This document shows positions 47,493-56,962 of a stretch of 64,000 nucleotides of DNA, piece after piece. The translations under genes were made by a program, and so were the position numbers. The notes beneath the pieces were generated by a model. That model ran no database searches and had not been told where the DNA came from. It was given only the letters and a program-made list of their open reading frames with translations. This DNA comes from Streptomyces thinghirensis (GTDB taxonomy: Bacteria > Actinomycetota > Actinomycetia > Streptomycetales > Streptomycetaceae). The stretch spans positions 62,001-126,000 of the forward strand of contig JAKFGP010000011.1 of NCBI GenBank assembly GCA_021502835.1, in the 5' to 3' direction. The number at the start of each line of letters is the position of its first letter. The stretch's first letter is position 1.

Positions 47493-48237
47493 TCAGCGGC
47501 CGCGCAGGGCGCCAGCTCCCGTGCCGCCTCCGTCCGGGTCCTTGGCGGTGTCGATCGCGCGCCAGTAAGGAGCCCTGCGGGATCGGGAAGCCGGCCAGCC
47601 AGCGCTCACGGGCCAGCTTACGGGAAGGTCGTCCGCTCGTGGTCGCCGCGCTCCGGCAGCATCGCGGCGAAGCCGGACGAGAGAACGTACACACCGGCGT
47701 TGATCTCGAAGGTCGACGGCGGTGCCTCGATGAAGTCGGTGATGTGACCGAAGCCGTCCCGTCTGCACGGCGCCCCACGGCGGCCGCGGGCGGAGCCAGG
47801 GCGAGGGTCGCGACGGCGTCCCGCTCGGCGTGGAAGTCGGCCATGTCGCGCAGCAGAATCAGGTCCAGATGTCGCCGTTGGTGGCGTACCAGGGCCGGTC
47901 CGGATGGGGCAGGTGCGCGGCGGCGTACGTCGAGGCCGCCGCCGCGTGCCCAGCGGCTCCGTCTCGACGACGGTGGTGACGGGAGAGCGGCGAGGTCGGC
48001 ACTCTCCAGCCACTTCTGCAGCACCTCGGCCAGATGACCGCAGGAGACCACGACGTCGGTGACGCCCCTCCTCGGCGAGCCAGGCGAGCTGGTGGCCGAT
48101 GATCAGGTCCCGGTGCCAGGGATCTCGACCATCGGCTTGGGCCGGTCGTCGGTGTAGGGACGCAGCCGGGAACCCTGTCCGCCGGCCAGGACGACGGCTT
48201 GCACGGGGCGGCGGGACGCGGCGCTCGGATCGGTCAT
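47493..48237 (-). CDS. Sugar-phosphate nucleotidyltransferase-like protein
   Basis: About 247 residues. The N-terminal nucleotide loop [20 protein letters not shown] then [20 protein letters not shown] is the G-x-G-x-R-L-x-P-x-T...KP signature of NDP-sugar pyrophosphorylases. Then [29 protein letters not shown] (metal-binding Asp region), [20 protein letters not shown] and [20 protein letters not shown]. No left-handed beta-helix domain, so it is a short, mannose-1-phosphate guanylyltransferase-like type. Many frame changes between 47760 and 48110. Confidence 0.78.
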
Positions 48238-48276
48238 GCGAGCTGTACGCGGCGGCCCGCCGGCCCCGAAGGGTGC

Positions 48277-48786
48277 TCAGCCGTGCGCGGCCAGCACGCC
48301 CCGAGGCGAAGGCGGTGTCGCAGACGGGGACGCGCGGCACGACTGGGCGCGCGTCCAGGCCGTACACCTTGACCCGGCGCGGCCGAGGGCGCGGGCGATG
48401 GACGCGCAGTGGCCGGCCAGCGACGGGCGCTCGTTCACGGCCTCCTGGAGGTGGGTGAGGGCGACGCCCGGATCCTCCTCCTGCAGCTCGGTCAGCAGCC
48501 GGTCGCGCAGCACCTCGTGCGGGGCGCGGGCGGCGACGCTAGACGAGGCCTTGGAGGACGATGCCTCCGACGCGGCGAGCACCGAGTCGGCCGGATCCCC
48601 CGACCAGTTGACCCGGGTGACGGCGAGGGTCCCGGAGAGCACCGGGACGACGGGCAGGACGAAGGCGAGAGAGCGGCCGATCCGGCGGAGCGGGGCCCCG
48701 GCCGCGTCGCGTCTGTCGGGTGGTGGAGTGCTTCTACGGAGTGCTTCCGCGAGTGAGGGTAGCGCCCGGTAATGATTTGGCGACAT
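48277..48786 (-). CDS. Hypothetical exported or membrane-anchored protein
   Basis: About 165 residues. N-terminus MSPNHYRALPSLAEALRRST, a hydrophobic segment SLAFVLPVVPVLSGTLAVTR (about residues 38-57), then ASEASSSKASSSVAARAPHE and a helical region RDRLLTELQEEDPGVALTHL. The end VCDTAFASGVLAAHG is split over frames near 48290-48360. It lies 39 bases upstream of the nucleotidyltransferase on the same strand, so the two may be co-expressed. No family recognised. Confidence 0.55.
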   Translation of the reverse strand: MSPNHYRALPSLAEALRRSTPPPDRRDAAGAPLRRIGRSLAFVLPVVPVLSGTLAVTRVNWSGDPADSVLAASEASSSKASSSVAARAPHEVLRDRLLTELQEEDPGVALTHLQEAVNERPSLAGHCASIARALGRAGSRCTAWTRAQSCRASPSATPPSPRGVLAAHG

Positions 48787-48888
48787 TTAGTCACCCGGAT
48801 GGGGGATGAAGAGGGGCGGGAAATGGGTAGAGCGTTGACGCCTATTGCTCGAAACGTCCGTTGTGCCGGGGTATTTGTCGACAACGTA

Positions 48889-48917
48889 AAGAGCCCCGCA
48901 GCAGGCGCGGGGCTCTT
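48889..48917 (-). terminator. Hairpin terminator after msiK
   Basis: AAGAGCCCCGC and GCGGGGCTCTT (11 perfect pairs) with a 7-base loop, 20 bases beyond the msiK stop on the minus strand. Confidence 0.8.
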
Positions 48918-48936
48918 CGCGTCAACGCGGGTGAAT

Positions 48937-50102
<1,166 letters not shown>

Positions 50103-50160
50103 GGTGATGGGCCCCCTTCTACCGGCAGGAACGTGCCGGACGATCCGTTGTAGGAAGGTG

Positions 50161-50178
50161 GTGTGGTGTAGTCCACAC
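50161..50178. promoter_or_regulatory. Palindrome upstream of msiK, possible DasR-type site
   Basis: GTGTGG-TGTAGT-CCACAC, 59 bases before the msiK ATG. The core TGGTGTAGTCCA agrees at 10 of 12 positions with the DasR half-site pair TGGTCTAGACCA as I remember it. DasR control would fit the role of MsiK in chitobiose uptake, but this is inference. Confidence 0.35.
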
Positions 50179-50323
50179 GGGTGAACTGGCACAGGACGGT
50201 ACCTGGCGTTCACCTGGTCTGTCAGTACCTGTGGACCTGTGAACTTCGCCGAAATTTTCGGAACCCCATCGTTCACCGGCTCTGTGTACAGTGGAGCAGC
50301 CTCCGCGCGCGCCGCCGCGCAGT

Positions 50324-50397
50324 GCCTCCTTAGCTCAGCTGGTCAGAGCGCCGCTCTTGTAAAGCGAAGGTCGTCGGTTCGAATCCGACAGGGGGCT
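50324..50397 (+). tRNA. tRNA-Thr (anticodon TGT)
   Basis: Cloverleaf: acceptor GCCTCCT with AGGGGGC (one G-T pair), D arm GCTCAGCTGGTCAGAGC, anticodon stem CCGCT around loop CTTGTAA, and T arm GTCGGTTCGAATCCGAC. Anticodon TGT reads ACA threonine codons. No encoded CCA. A 15-bp hairpin terminator follows 12 bases later. Confidence 0.95.
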
Positions 50398-50409
50398 CGG
50401 GAGCGAGAC

Positions 50410-50443
50410 GAAGCCCTGCCGTCCACCCGGACGGCAGGGCTTC
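50410..50443. terminator. 15-bp hairpin terminator after tRNA-Thr
   Basis: GAAGCCCTGCCGTCC and its complement around ACCC. It lies between the tRNA and the convergent peptidase gene and can serve both. Confidence 0.85.
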
Positions 50444-50459
50444 ACCCGGTGCGCGGGTG

Positions 50460-52115
50460 CTACTTGCCTTCCGGCAGCGGCTCCGGCTCGCACACCGTGC
50501 CGCTCTTCGGGAGTCTGCCGTCGAGCAGGTACGCGTGGACGGCGTCGCGCACGCGGGGTTCCCGCTGTCGAAGGCGCCGTGGCCCTCACCGTCGTAGGTC
50601 AGCTCGACGCCCACGCCCTTGCCGAGCCGCTCGGCCATGCGGGCGGCTCCCGCGTAGGGGGTGGCGGGGTCGCCGGTGTTGCCGACCAGGAGGATCGGGG
50701 GCGCGCCCGGCGCGCTTCACCTCCAGGTGCTCGGCCTCTCCGGCACCGGCCAGCCGGCGCAGGGAGGAGCGCGCTCCACGCCGGGCCCGGACCGAACAGG
50801 GCGACGCCTCGACGAACTCGGCCAGCCGGGCCGCACGTCCGCCGGGGGTGTAGCGGTCGCTGGAGTCGTCACCGAGCTGATGGCCCCTGAAGGCGTCGTT
50901 ATCGTTGCTCTCGTCGGTTGCGTCGTCGGTGCTGTCGTCGTCGGTGTCGCCGCCGGAGCCGTGCTGTCCGGGCGCCTCCGCCAGGTCCAGCAAGGACATC
51001 GCCGTCGCCCCTGGTCACAGCCTCCGGGCCGACCAGGAGGGCGGGCCAGAGACTCTGGCTGTAGAGCAGGCCGACGACGGCTTCGACGAGTTCGTCGCCG
51101 TCGAGTTCGCTCCCGTCCGGGTGGGCAGCGGAGCCTCGTCCAGGCCCGCCTCCAGCTCCACGGCGGCCGCCACGATCGTCTCGGTGTCCTCGCCGAGCGT
51201 GCGGCGCTGTTCGACGCACCAGTCGGCGAAGTGCTCGAAGGCGAGCTGGAACCCTCCGGCCTGTCCGAGGGCCTCCTCCATCATGTCGTGGGTGGGGTCG
51301 ACGACGCCGTCCAGGACGGCACGGCCGACGTTCTCGGGGAACAGGTGGGCGTACGCCGCCGAGTTGGGTGCCGTACGAGATCCGAAGTAGTGGAGTTTCT
51401 CGTCGCCGAGGAGGTGCCGCATCAGGTCCATGTCCCGGGCGGCCTCGGTGGTGCCGACGTACAGGAGGACGTCGCCGGAGTTCTTCTCGCACGCCGCGGC
51501 AATCAACCGGTTCAGCTCGACCAGAGCGTCGGTCTCGTCGCCGCCGTCGTCGGGGGTCTCGTCGACCTCGTCCGCGGCCTCTTCGGCGGCGTCGGGGTCC
51601 AGGCAGCGCACGCCCCGGCTGTTGCCGACGCCCGCGGGTCGAAGCTCACCAGGTCGTACCGGGAGCGGAGCTTCTCGTAGTCCGAGGGCGAGGCCGGGCC
51701 GGGGCGGTGACTCCCGGAGCCGCCGGGGCCGCCGAAGTTGAAGAGCAGCGGAGCCGATCCGGTCGTCGGCGTCGCCGCCGGTGCGGGCCCGGATCAGTTC
51801 TATGCCGATCGACTCCCCGGAGGTTCTTCCAGTCCAGCGGCGCCTGCGCTGGTGGTGCACTGCCACCGGGTGCCGTCGGGGAGGGGTGCAGGGGCCTCGC
51901 CGCCTGCCCTGGATGGGAGGGGGCGGGGCAGTCCTGCCAGTTCAGGGTCTGCTTCCGGAAGCGGTTCTCGTCCTGTGCGCCGGTCGCCGTGCCGCCGCCG
52001 TCACCGGCCCGGCCGCCGTCCAGCGCGCCGTCGGCGCGCAGGCGGTCAGGGGGCGGGAGAGCGGGGTGGCGGTGGACAGCAGGACGGCGGTGGATATCGC
52101 TCGTGCGGGGGGCAT
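50460..52115 (-). CDS. Secreted alpha/beta-hydrolase, tripeptidyl-aminopeptidase type
   Basis: About 545 residues. The N-terminus (MPPARAISTAVLLSTATPLS then RPLTAC) looks like a lipoprotein signal. Catalytic features: oxyanion region LLFNFGGPGGSG, YDLVSFDPRGVGNSRGVRCL, nucleophile elbow HYFGISYGTQLGGVYAHLFP, VLDGVVDPTHDMMEEAL, the C-terminal TAP-like domain PPILLVGNTGDPATPYAGA (catalytic Asp region) and TYDGEGHGAF (His). Disulfide cysteines are scattered as usual. S33-type family; probably trims peptides outside the cell. Many frame changes. It abuts the injection-system cluster on the same strand. Confidence 0.85.
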
Positions 52116-52225
52116 GGCCTCAGACTCCGGCGGGCCGTCCGGGGCGCGCGGCGTGGCGTCCATTCGGCGGAAACGGCCTCCGCCGGTGCCGGGCGAGGCC
52201 GTTTTCCAGGTGTTCCTAGGCTGGG

Positions 52226-53896
52226 TCAGGCGCGGTTGGCGCTCGACGGGCCGAAGAACTCGATCTCCGCGATGGCCACCTGCTTCTTCGCGGAGGCCGC
52301 GTGGGCCGACTCGATGGTGAAGCGGACCTTGGTGACCTCGCCGACGCGGAAGGGGCGCCGCTGGCCACCAGCGCCCTGGTCCAGGGTGAGGTCGCGGGTC
52401 GTGGTCCTGCCGTCCTTCGTCGTGATCGTCGCCTTCACCCGGTGCGGCAGCGCCGGCCATTTGGCTTGGTCGGGCTTGGTGGAGGTGCCCGGGGTGATGA
52501 TCAGGTCCAGCAGACGGGTCGGCTCGGTGAAACTGACCTCGATCCACTCGCCCTGGCCGGACTGCGGATGCCCGGGCCCCACCGGGTGTTGCTGAGCTTG
52601 TCGATGAGGAACTCCGGCTTGTAGCCGGTGAAGGGCGTGAGGCCGTGATCCGGTCCGGAGAGACCGGGGCGCGCTTGGCGAAGTGGTCGCGGGTGGCCTG
52701 GACGCCGTCGGGGATGTAGACGAAGCCGAGGACCACCCAGGGTGATGACGACCAGGACGGTGATCCAGGTGCCGATGCGGTCGAAGACGCGGCGGAGGCA
52801 GGGGCGGTCGCCGGCCCAGGGGGGTCTCCGCCGCGCCGGCCGCCGAGAGACGGCGCCACCAGGGGGCGGGCGCGGTGGTGTCCTCGCCGGTGCGGTCCAG
52901 GGCATCGCACAGCGCGCGCAGTAGTGGCGGTCGGGGCGGTTGGGGTGGAACACAAGGGCCCGGCGGGCCGTTGGCGATGTCCGGCTGGTGGGCGGGGCGC
53001 GGACTTGCGGGCCGGTCCGCGTCGGGGCGGCCGGGCAGCACGGGGGCGACGGCGGGGGCGGGGTGGGGCCGTGGGCCTCCGGGTCCGCGACGGGGACGAG
53101 GGAGGGAGCGGGCGCGGTCGGACATCGTGTCAGTGAGGGCGTTCGGGGGCGGGGCGGACGCCGTGGGTGGTGGGGGCGGTCTCGTCCGTGCCGGGGGTGC
53201 GGGGGGCCTCCGGCGGTGCGGGGGCTCTGGCGGTGTCGGAGTCTCCGGTGTTGCGGGCGTCTCCGGTGGTGCGGAGTTTCCGGTGCCGGAGTCTCCGGTG
53301 CTTGTGCTTCCGGTGGGGCCCGTGTTTCCGGCGGTCCCGGTGCTTCGGGCGGTGCTCGTGCTTTTGCCGGCCCCGTCCCCCGGAGGTGCGTGCGCTTCCG
53401 GTGGTGCCCGTCGGCCCGGTCGTTCCAGTGCCGCCGCTGGGAGAACCGGCAGTGCCGGAGGACGTGGCGGAGCCCGCGGAACGAGGCGGCACCTGTGGCG
53501 CCCCCGCGCCCCCGCGCCCGCGGTGCCGGCGACGCCCGCTGCACCGCGACACCTGCGGCGCCTGCCGCGCCTGCCGTCCCCGGCATGCTCCCGCCCCGGC
53601 CGCGTCCGTCGGGTGGCGTGGGTGGGGTACCACCGGGGTCTCCTCGGTGTCGTCGTCGTCCCGGGCGCCGGCGATGGGCGTCGTGCGGTCGGTTCGGGCG
53701 GGGGGCACGCCCAGTACGCCGGCGGGGCCGGGGCGGGCGAAGGCGTCCCAGCCGGGCCCTGGTCGGGCGAGGAAGCCGCGGGCTGCGGGGTGCGGGTGCC
53801 GGCCTGGTCCCAGCCGGAGTACGGCACCGCACGCGTCGCAGAAGGACTGGCCCGGTTCCACGCGGGTTCCACCTCGGCGCAGTTCTGCGTGGTCAT
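52226..53896 (-). CDS. CisA-like membrane protein: zinc ribbon, disordered linker, TM helix, glycan-binding-like C-terminus
   Basis: About 555 residues. N-terminal zinc ribbon (TTQNCAE-C-GTRVEPGQSFCDACGAVL after one base change), then about 300 residues rich in Pro, Ala, Gly, Thr and Ser, one membrane helix near TWITVLVVITLGVVLGFVYI, and a C-terminal discoidin/NADase-type glycan-binding-like domain: FTGYKPEFLIDKLSNTRWGP, GEWIEVSFTEPTRLLDLIIT, VKATITTKDGRTTTRDLTLD and VAIAEIEFFGPSSANRA. This matches, as I recall, CisA, the membrane protein linking cytoplasmic contractile injection systems to the membrane in Streptomyces. It overlaps the gpI-like gene (ATGA), so it is the last gene of the operon. 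Confidence 0.7.
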   Translation of the reverse strand: MTTQNCAEVEPAWNRASPSATRAVPYSGWDQAGTRTPQPAASSPDQGPAGTPSPAPAPPAYWACPPPEPTARRPSPAPGTTTTPRRPRWYPTHATRRTRPGREHAGDGRRGRRRRCRGAAGVAGTAGAGARGRHRCRLVPRAPPRPPALPVLPAAALERPGRRAPPEAHAPPGDGAGKSTSTARSTGTAGNTGPTGSTSTGDSGTGNSAPPETPATPETPTPPEPPHRRRPPAPPARTRPPPPPTASAPPPNALTDTMSDRARSLPRPRRGPGGPRPHPAPAVAPVLPGRPDADRPASPRPAHQPDIANGPPGPCVPPQPPRPPLLRALCDALDRTGEDTTAPAPWWRRLSAAGAAETPLGRRPPLPPPRLRPHRHLDHRPGRHHPGWSSASSTSPTASRPPATTSPSAPRSLRTGSRPHALHRLQAGVPHRQAQQHPVGPGHPQSGQGEWIEVSFTEPTRLLDLIITPGTSTKPDQAKWPALPHRVKATITTKDGRTTTRDLTLDQGAGGQRRPFRVGEVTKVRFTIESAHAASAKKQVAIAEIEFFGPSSANRA

Positions 53897-54463
53897 CTCC
53901 GGGGTCCGCGGAGGCGGTCACTTCGACCGTGTAGGGCATGTGGGCGGGGCGGGCGGCGGCCACGGAGGTGTCCAGGCGATGGGTGTCGGCCGGGGACGGG
54001 TCGGGCAGCCGCAGGTCGACGTGGAGGTGGGGGCGCGGGGTGCCGGGAACGGGCCGATCGGGCGGGCGTTCCAGGTCGGCGCCGCCGCTCTCGGTGATGT
54101 CGGGCTCGACGCCGAACGCCAGCCGTACCGCCTCGGACAGCCCGCGCCGGGCGGTGCCGCGTACACGGTGCAGGCGGGCGGCGGCGGCGACGGCGGGCGC
54201 GCAGCCGGTCCTCGGGTTCGGTGCCGTCGGTCTCGGCGCCGACCCAGGAGCCGAGCCACTGGGCGAAGTCGGCCGGGGTGAGGGCGGGTCGGCGTAGGTG
54301 TCCAGGCAGTCCAGGACGTTCAGGATCGGCGCGATGACGTCGTGGAGGCCGCCGACGAAACGCTGGGCGAGGTCGTCGTCGGCGGAGCGGCCGGCAGCAT
54401 CGAGGCGATGGGCAGCGAGGACCCGAGACCGTCGACGGATCCCCGGTGGGACGCGGCCGTCAC
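53893..54463 (-). CDS. gpI-like phage tail/baseplate protein
   Basis: About 190 residues. GTG start inside the stop of the J-type gene. Reading across frames gives SSLPIASMLPALYADDDLAQ, RFVGGLHDVIAPILNVLDCL, TPADFAQWLGSWVGAETDGT, AARLHRVRGTARGLSEAVRL and AFGVEPDITESGGADLE. The LxRxRGTxxGL core followed by G-x-E-x-x-I-x-E-S is diagnostic for P2 gpI/phage-tail-region proteins, which join the baseplate wedge. The C-terminal part carries a beta-sandwich-like domain ending HMPYTVEVTAS. Its end overlaps the CisA-like start by four bases. Confidence 0.8.
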
Positions 54464-56426
54464 GCGCCGTCCCCGATCACTCGGAGCCGGTGGTCGAAGG
54501 GAAGACCAGGGACGGGGGTTCGAGGTCGATGCGGTCGGTGGGGTCCCCGCGCTTGCCGGTGAGGGGGTCGGCGGGGTGCAGGACGACGTCGTCGACGAGT
54601 TCCACGCCGGGGACGCGCTGCAGCACGGCGAGGACCTCGCCGGTCTGCACGGGGCGGCCGAAGGGCCGCGCCCTTGCCGTCCGCGCCGCCGGTGAGCGGG
54701 TCGAGGTGGCAGGTAGGTTCGTCGTGGGCCTGGCGGCGTACGCGGTCGGTGTCGACGCCGCCGGGAGGCGTGGACCGTGGCGACGACGGTGACGCCCCTG
54801 GTAGTAGGGCGGGCCGACGGCCAGGCGGGGTGCCGATGAGGCGGCGTTCGTCGAGGTGGCGGGTGATGCGGCCCAGGAGGGCGTCGCCGGGGACGAGTTG
54901 TTCGAAGCGGAGCCGGCCGCCGGGGTCGGGGACGGCCTGGGGGACGACCAGGACGCGGACGGCGTAGGCGCCGTGCTCGCCCTCCTTGCCCTCCGGGCAG
55001 GTGATGCGGGCGGTCTCGGGGGCGGCGCGGCGGGCGAGTTCCTCGTAGTCGCGCAGGGTGACGGCGCGTTCCTGGAGCGCGGAGCGTGATCGGCGCCCGG
55101 GCTTCGCCTCCTCGACGGTCTCGCCGTCGAGCGCCACCCGCGGGCGGCCTCGCGGTTGACGACCTCGGAGACGTACGGGATGGACGTGCGCAGCACCTAT
55201 TTACGGCTTGCCGCGGGCCACGTTGCCGGCCCTGCCGCCGCCGGTGCGGTAGCGGCGGGCGCGGATGACGGCGCCCTTTGGGGCGACGGTGCCGTACTGG
55301 CGCAGGGTGCCGTCGGGTTCGCGGACGGCGGGGCCGAAGGCGATCTGGCCGGTGGCGGCGTCGAGGGTGATGTGGTGGTCGTCGGGGCCGGAGCCCGCGA
55401 AGTGCGGGACGACCTGCCAGTCCTGCCAGCCGTCCCGGCGGCGGTCTGGAGCAGGACGGGCGGGTCGTCGGCGACGACGGGGGCGTGTTCGAGCCGCAGC
55501 CGCTGGCCGGGCAGGCCGGTGGACTCGCCGAGGGCCTCGTCGTGGACGGTCTCGGCGTGGACGGTGCCGGTGGTGCCGCCGATGGTGTACGCCTCGGCGG
55601 AGTGGATGGTCGGCGAGGTCGTTAAGAACGGCTGGCCGGGCAGCGGCTCGGTGACCCGGCAGCGGATCCAGCCGGCCTCGTGGCCGCCGTTGCGGGACAG
55701 GACGTGGCCGCCGGGTATGTGGAGCACGATGTCGCCGGGCCGGTTGAGGCCGCCGGTGCCGTCCCGGTCGACCTCGCAGGGCTGCCAGCCGTCCTCGGTC
55801 CAGGCCTCCCAGGCCAGGGGGCGGCTGCCGGGGGTCGACGCCGACACCGTCGACGCGGCTGTCGAGTTCCAGGGCGAGCGCGCAGTGCGGGGTGGCGTTG
55901 GTGAGGCCGATGAGCATGCAGTCGCCGGGGGCCGGGGCCTCCGAGAAGCACAGCAGGTCCTTGCCCTCGGCCAGGTCCGTGGTCCGGTCGGTGACGGCTT
56001 CGCCGCTGTGCTGCACCACCAGGCGGCCCAGCTCGCACGGTACGACGGTCAGGTCGCGCTCGGTGGCAACACGACGGCCTCGTCCCGTTCGGTGCGCAGG
56101 GTGGCGACCTCGGTGCCGACCGGGACCAGGATCGCGTCCTCCTGCGGCGCGGACAGCCAGAAGGTGACGTCCGTGCGGGCGGCGGACGGCGGGAAGAGGG
56201 TGATGCCGACCAGGTCGAGGAAGGCGAGGTGGTTCTTCTCCGGGACCCGGTTGAGCCGGTAGACGATCTGGTCGGCCATGTGGGCGACCGTCTCGACGAG
56301 GGTGACGCCGGGGTCGGAGACGTTGTGGTCGGTCCACTCCGGGGCGCGCTGCTGGATGTAGCGCTTGGCGTCGTCGACGAACTGCTGGAAGCGGCGGTCG
56401 TCGAGGTTGGGGGAGGGCAGGGACAT
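54460..56426 (-). CDS. J-type baseplate assembly protein (wedge)
   Basis: About 655 residues. N-terminus MSLPSPNLDDRRFQQFVDDA, KRYIQQRAPEWTDHNVSDPG and VTLVETVAHMADQIVYRLNR are the signature of putative baseplate assembly proteins (P2 gpJ / T4 gp6 relatives). The middle has AWEAWTEDGWQPCEVDRDGT and GDIVLHIPGGHVLSRNGGHE, then QVVPHFAGSGPDDHHITLDA. C-terminal part: VLRTSIPYVSEVVNREAARG, AVTLRDYEELARRAAPETAR and EQLVPGDALLGRITRHLDER. A TAA with the odd surrounding TAAATAG (55198-55204) interrupts it after ARGKP. Ends FDHRLRVIGDGA. Confidence 0.82.
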
Positions 56427-56887
56427 CAGCGATCGCTTTCGGGAGAGCCCGTCGGGCTCAAGGGGCCGGCCGTACCGTCGGGGAGGTCCGGCTCGTCGTG
56501 GGAGGGGATGACGTAGAACGGGAAGACCAGGCTGCGCGGGTTGTTGGTGCCGCGGATCGAGTAGCGGACGTCGATGTAGAGGACGCTCTGGTCGTCACCG
56601 GCGGTGACCTCGACCTCGTGGACCTCGATGCGCGGCTCCCAGCGGTCCAGGCTGGTGTACACCTCGTGCTGGATCCGCCCGGCGGTCTGCTCGTTGACCG
56701 GGGCGAAGACGAGGTCGTGGATGGCGCAGCCGAACTCGAGCCGCATCGGCCGCTCGCCCGGGGCGGTGGCCAGGACCAGCTGCATGGCCTCCTCGATCTC
56801 CCGCTCGCCGCTGACCAGGGCGATGCCGCCGGTGGGCCCGATGCGCAGGGGGAACGACCAGCCGGAGCCGACGAACTGTTCGGCCAT
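56426..56887 (-). CDS. gp25-like baseplate wedge protein
   Basis: Intact, 153 residues. GSGWSFPLRIGPTGGIALVS, EREIEEAMQLVLATAPGERP, MRLEFGCAIHDLVFAPVNEQ and VYTSLDRWEPRIEVHEVEVT match the GPW/gp25 family: the EFGCxIHDLVFAP segment is the lysozyme-like wedge signature and LYIDVRYSIRGTNNPRSLVF PF is the closing beta-hairpin. The family initiates sheath assembly at the baseplate. The stop overlaps the J-type ATG. A good AGGAGG ribosome site precedes the ATG. Confidence 0.93.
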   Translation of the reverse strand: MAEQFVGSGWSFPLRIGPTGGIALVSGEREIEEAMQLVLATAPGERPMRLEFGCAIHDLVFAPVNEQTAGRIQHEVYTSLDRWEPRIEVHEVEVTAGDDQSVLYIDVRYSIRGTNNPRSLVFPFYVIPSHDEPDLPDGTAGPLSPTGSPESDR

Positions 56888-56962
56888 CAGGGGCCTCCTG
56901 CCTTCCCGTTTCCTTGTGCCGGCGAACCCTGTGAACCGGGGGGCGTCGGCGCGGTCGTCCGG

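Noticed and set aside
50661..51680. Long plus-strand open frame opposite the peptidase gene
   Set aside because: It mirrors the minus-strand peptidase, which has catalytic motifs; open antisense frames are expected at this GC content.
52875..54281. Long plus-strand open frame of 468 codons
   Set aside because: Gly/Arg/Val-rich product typical of the shadow of a Pro/Ala-rich minus-strand gene; no family motif and no ribosome site.
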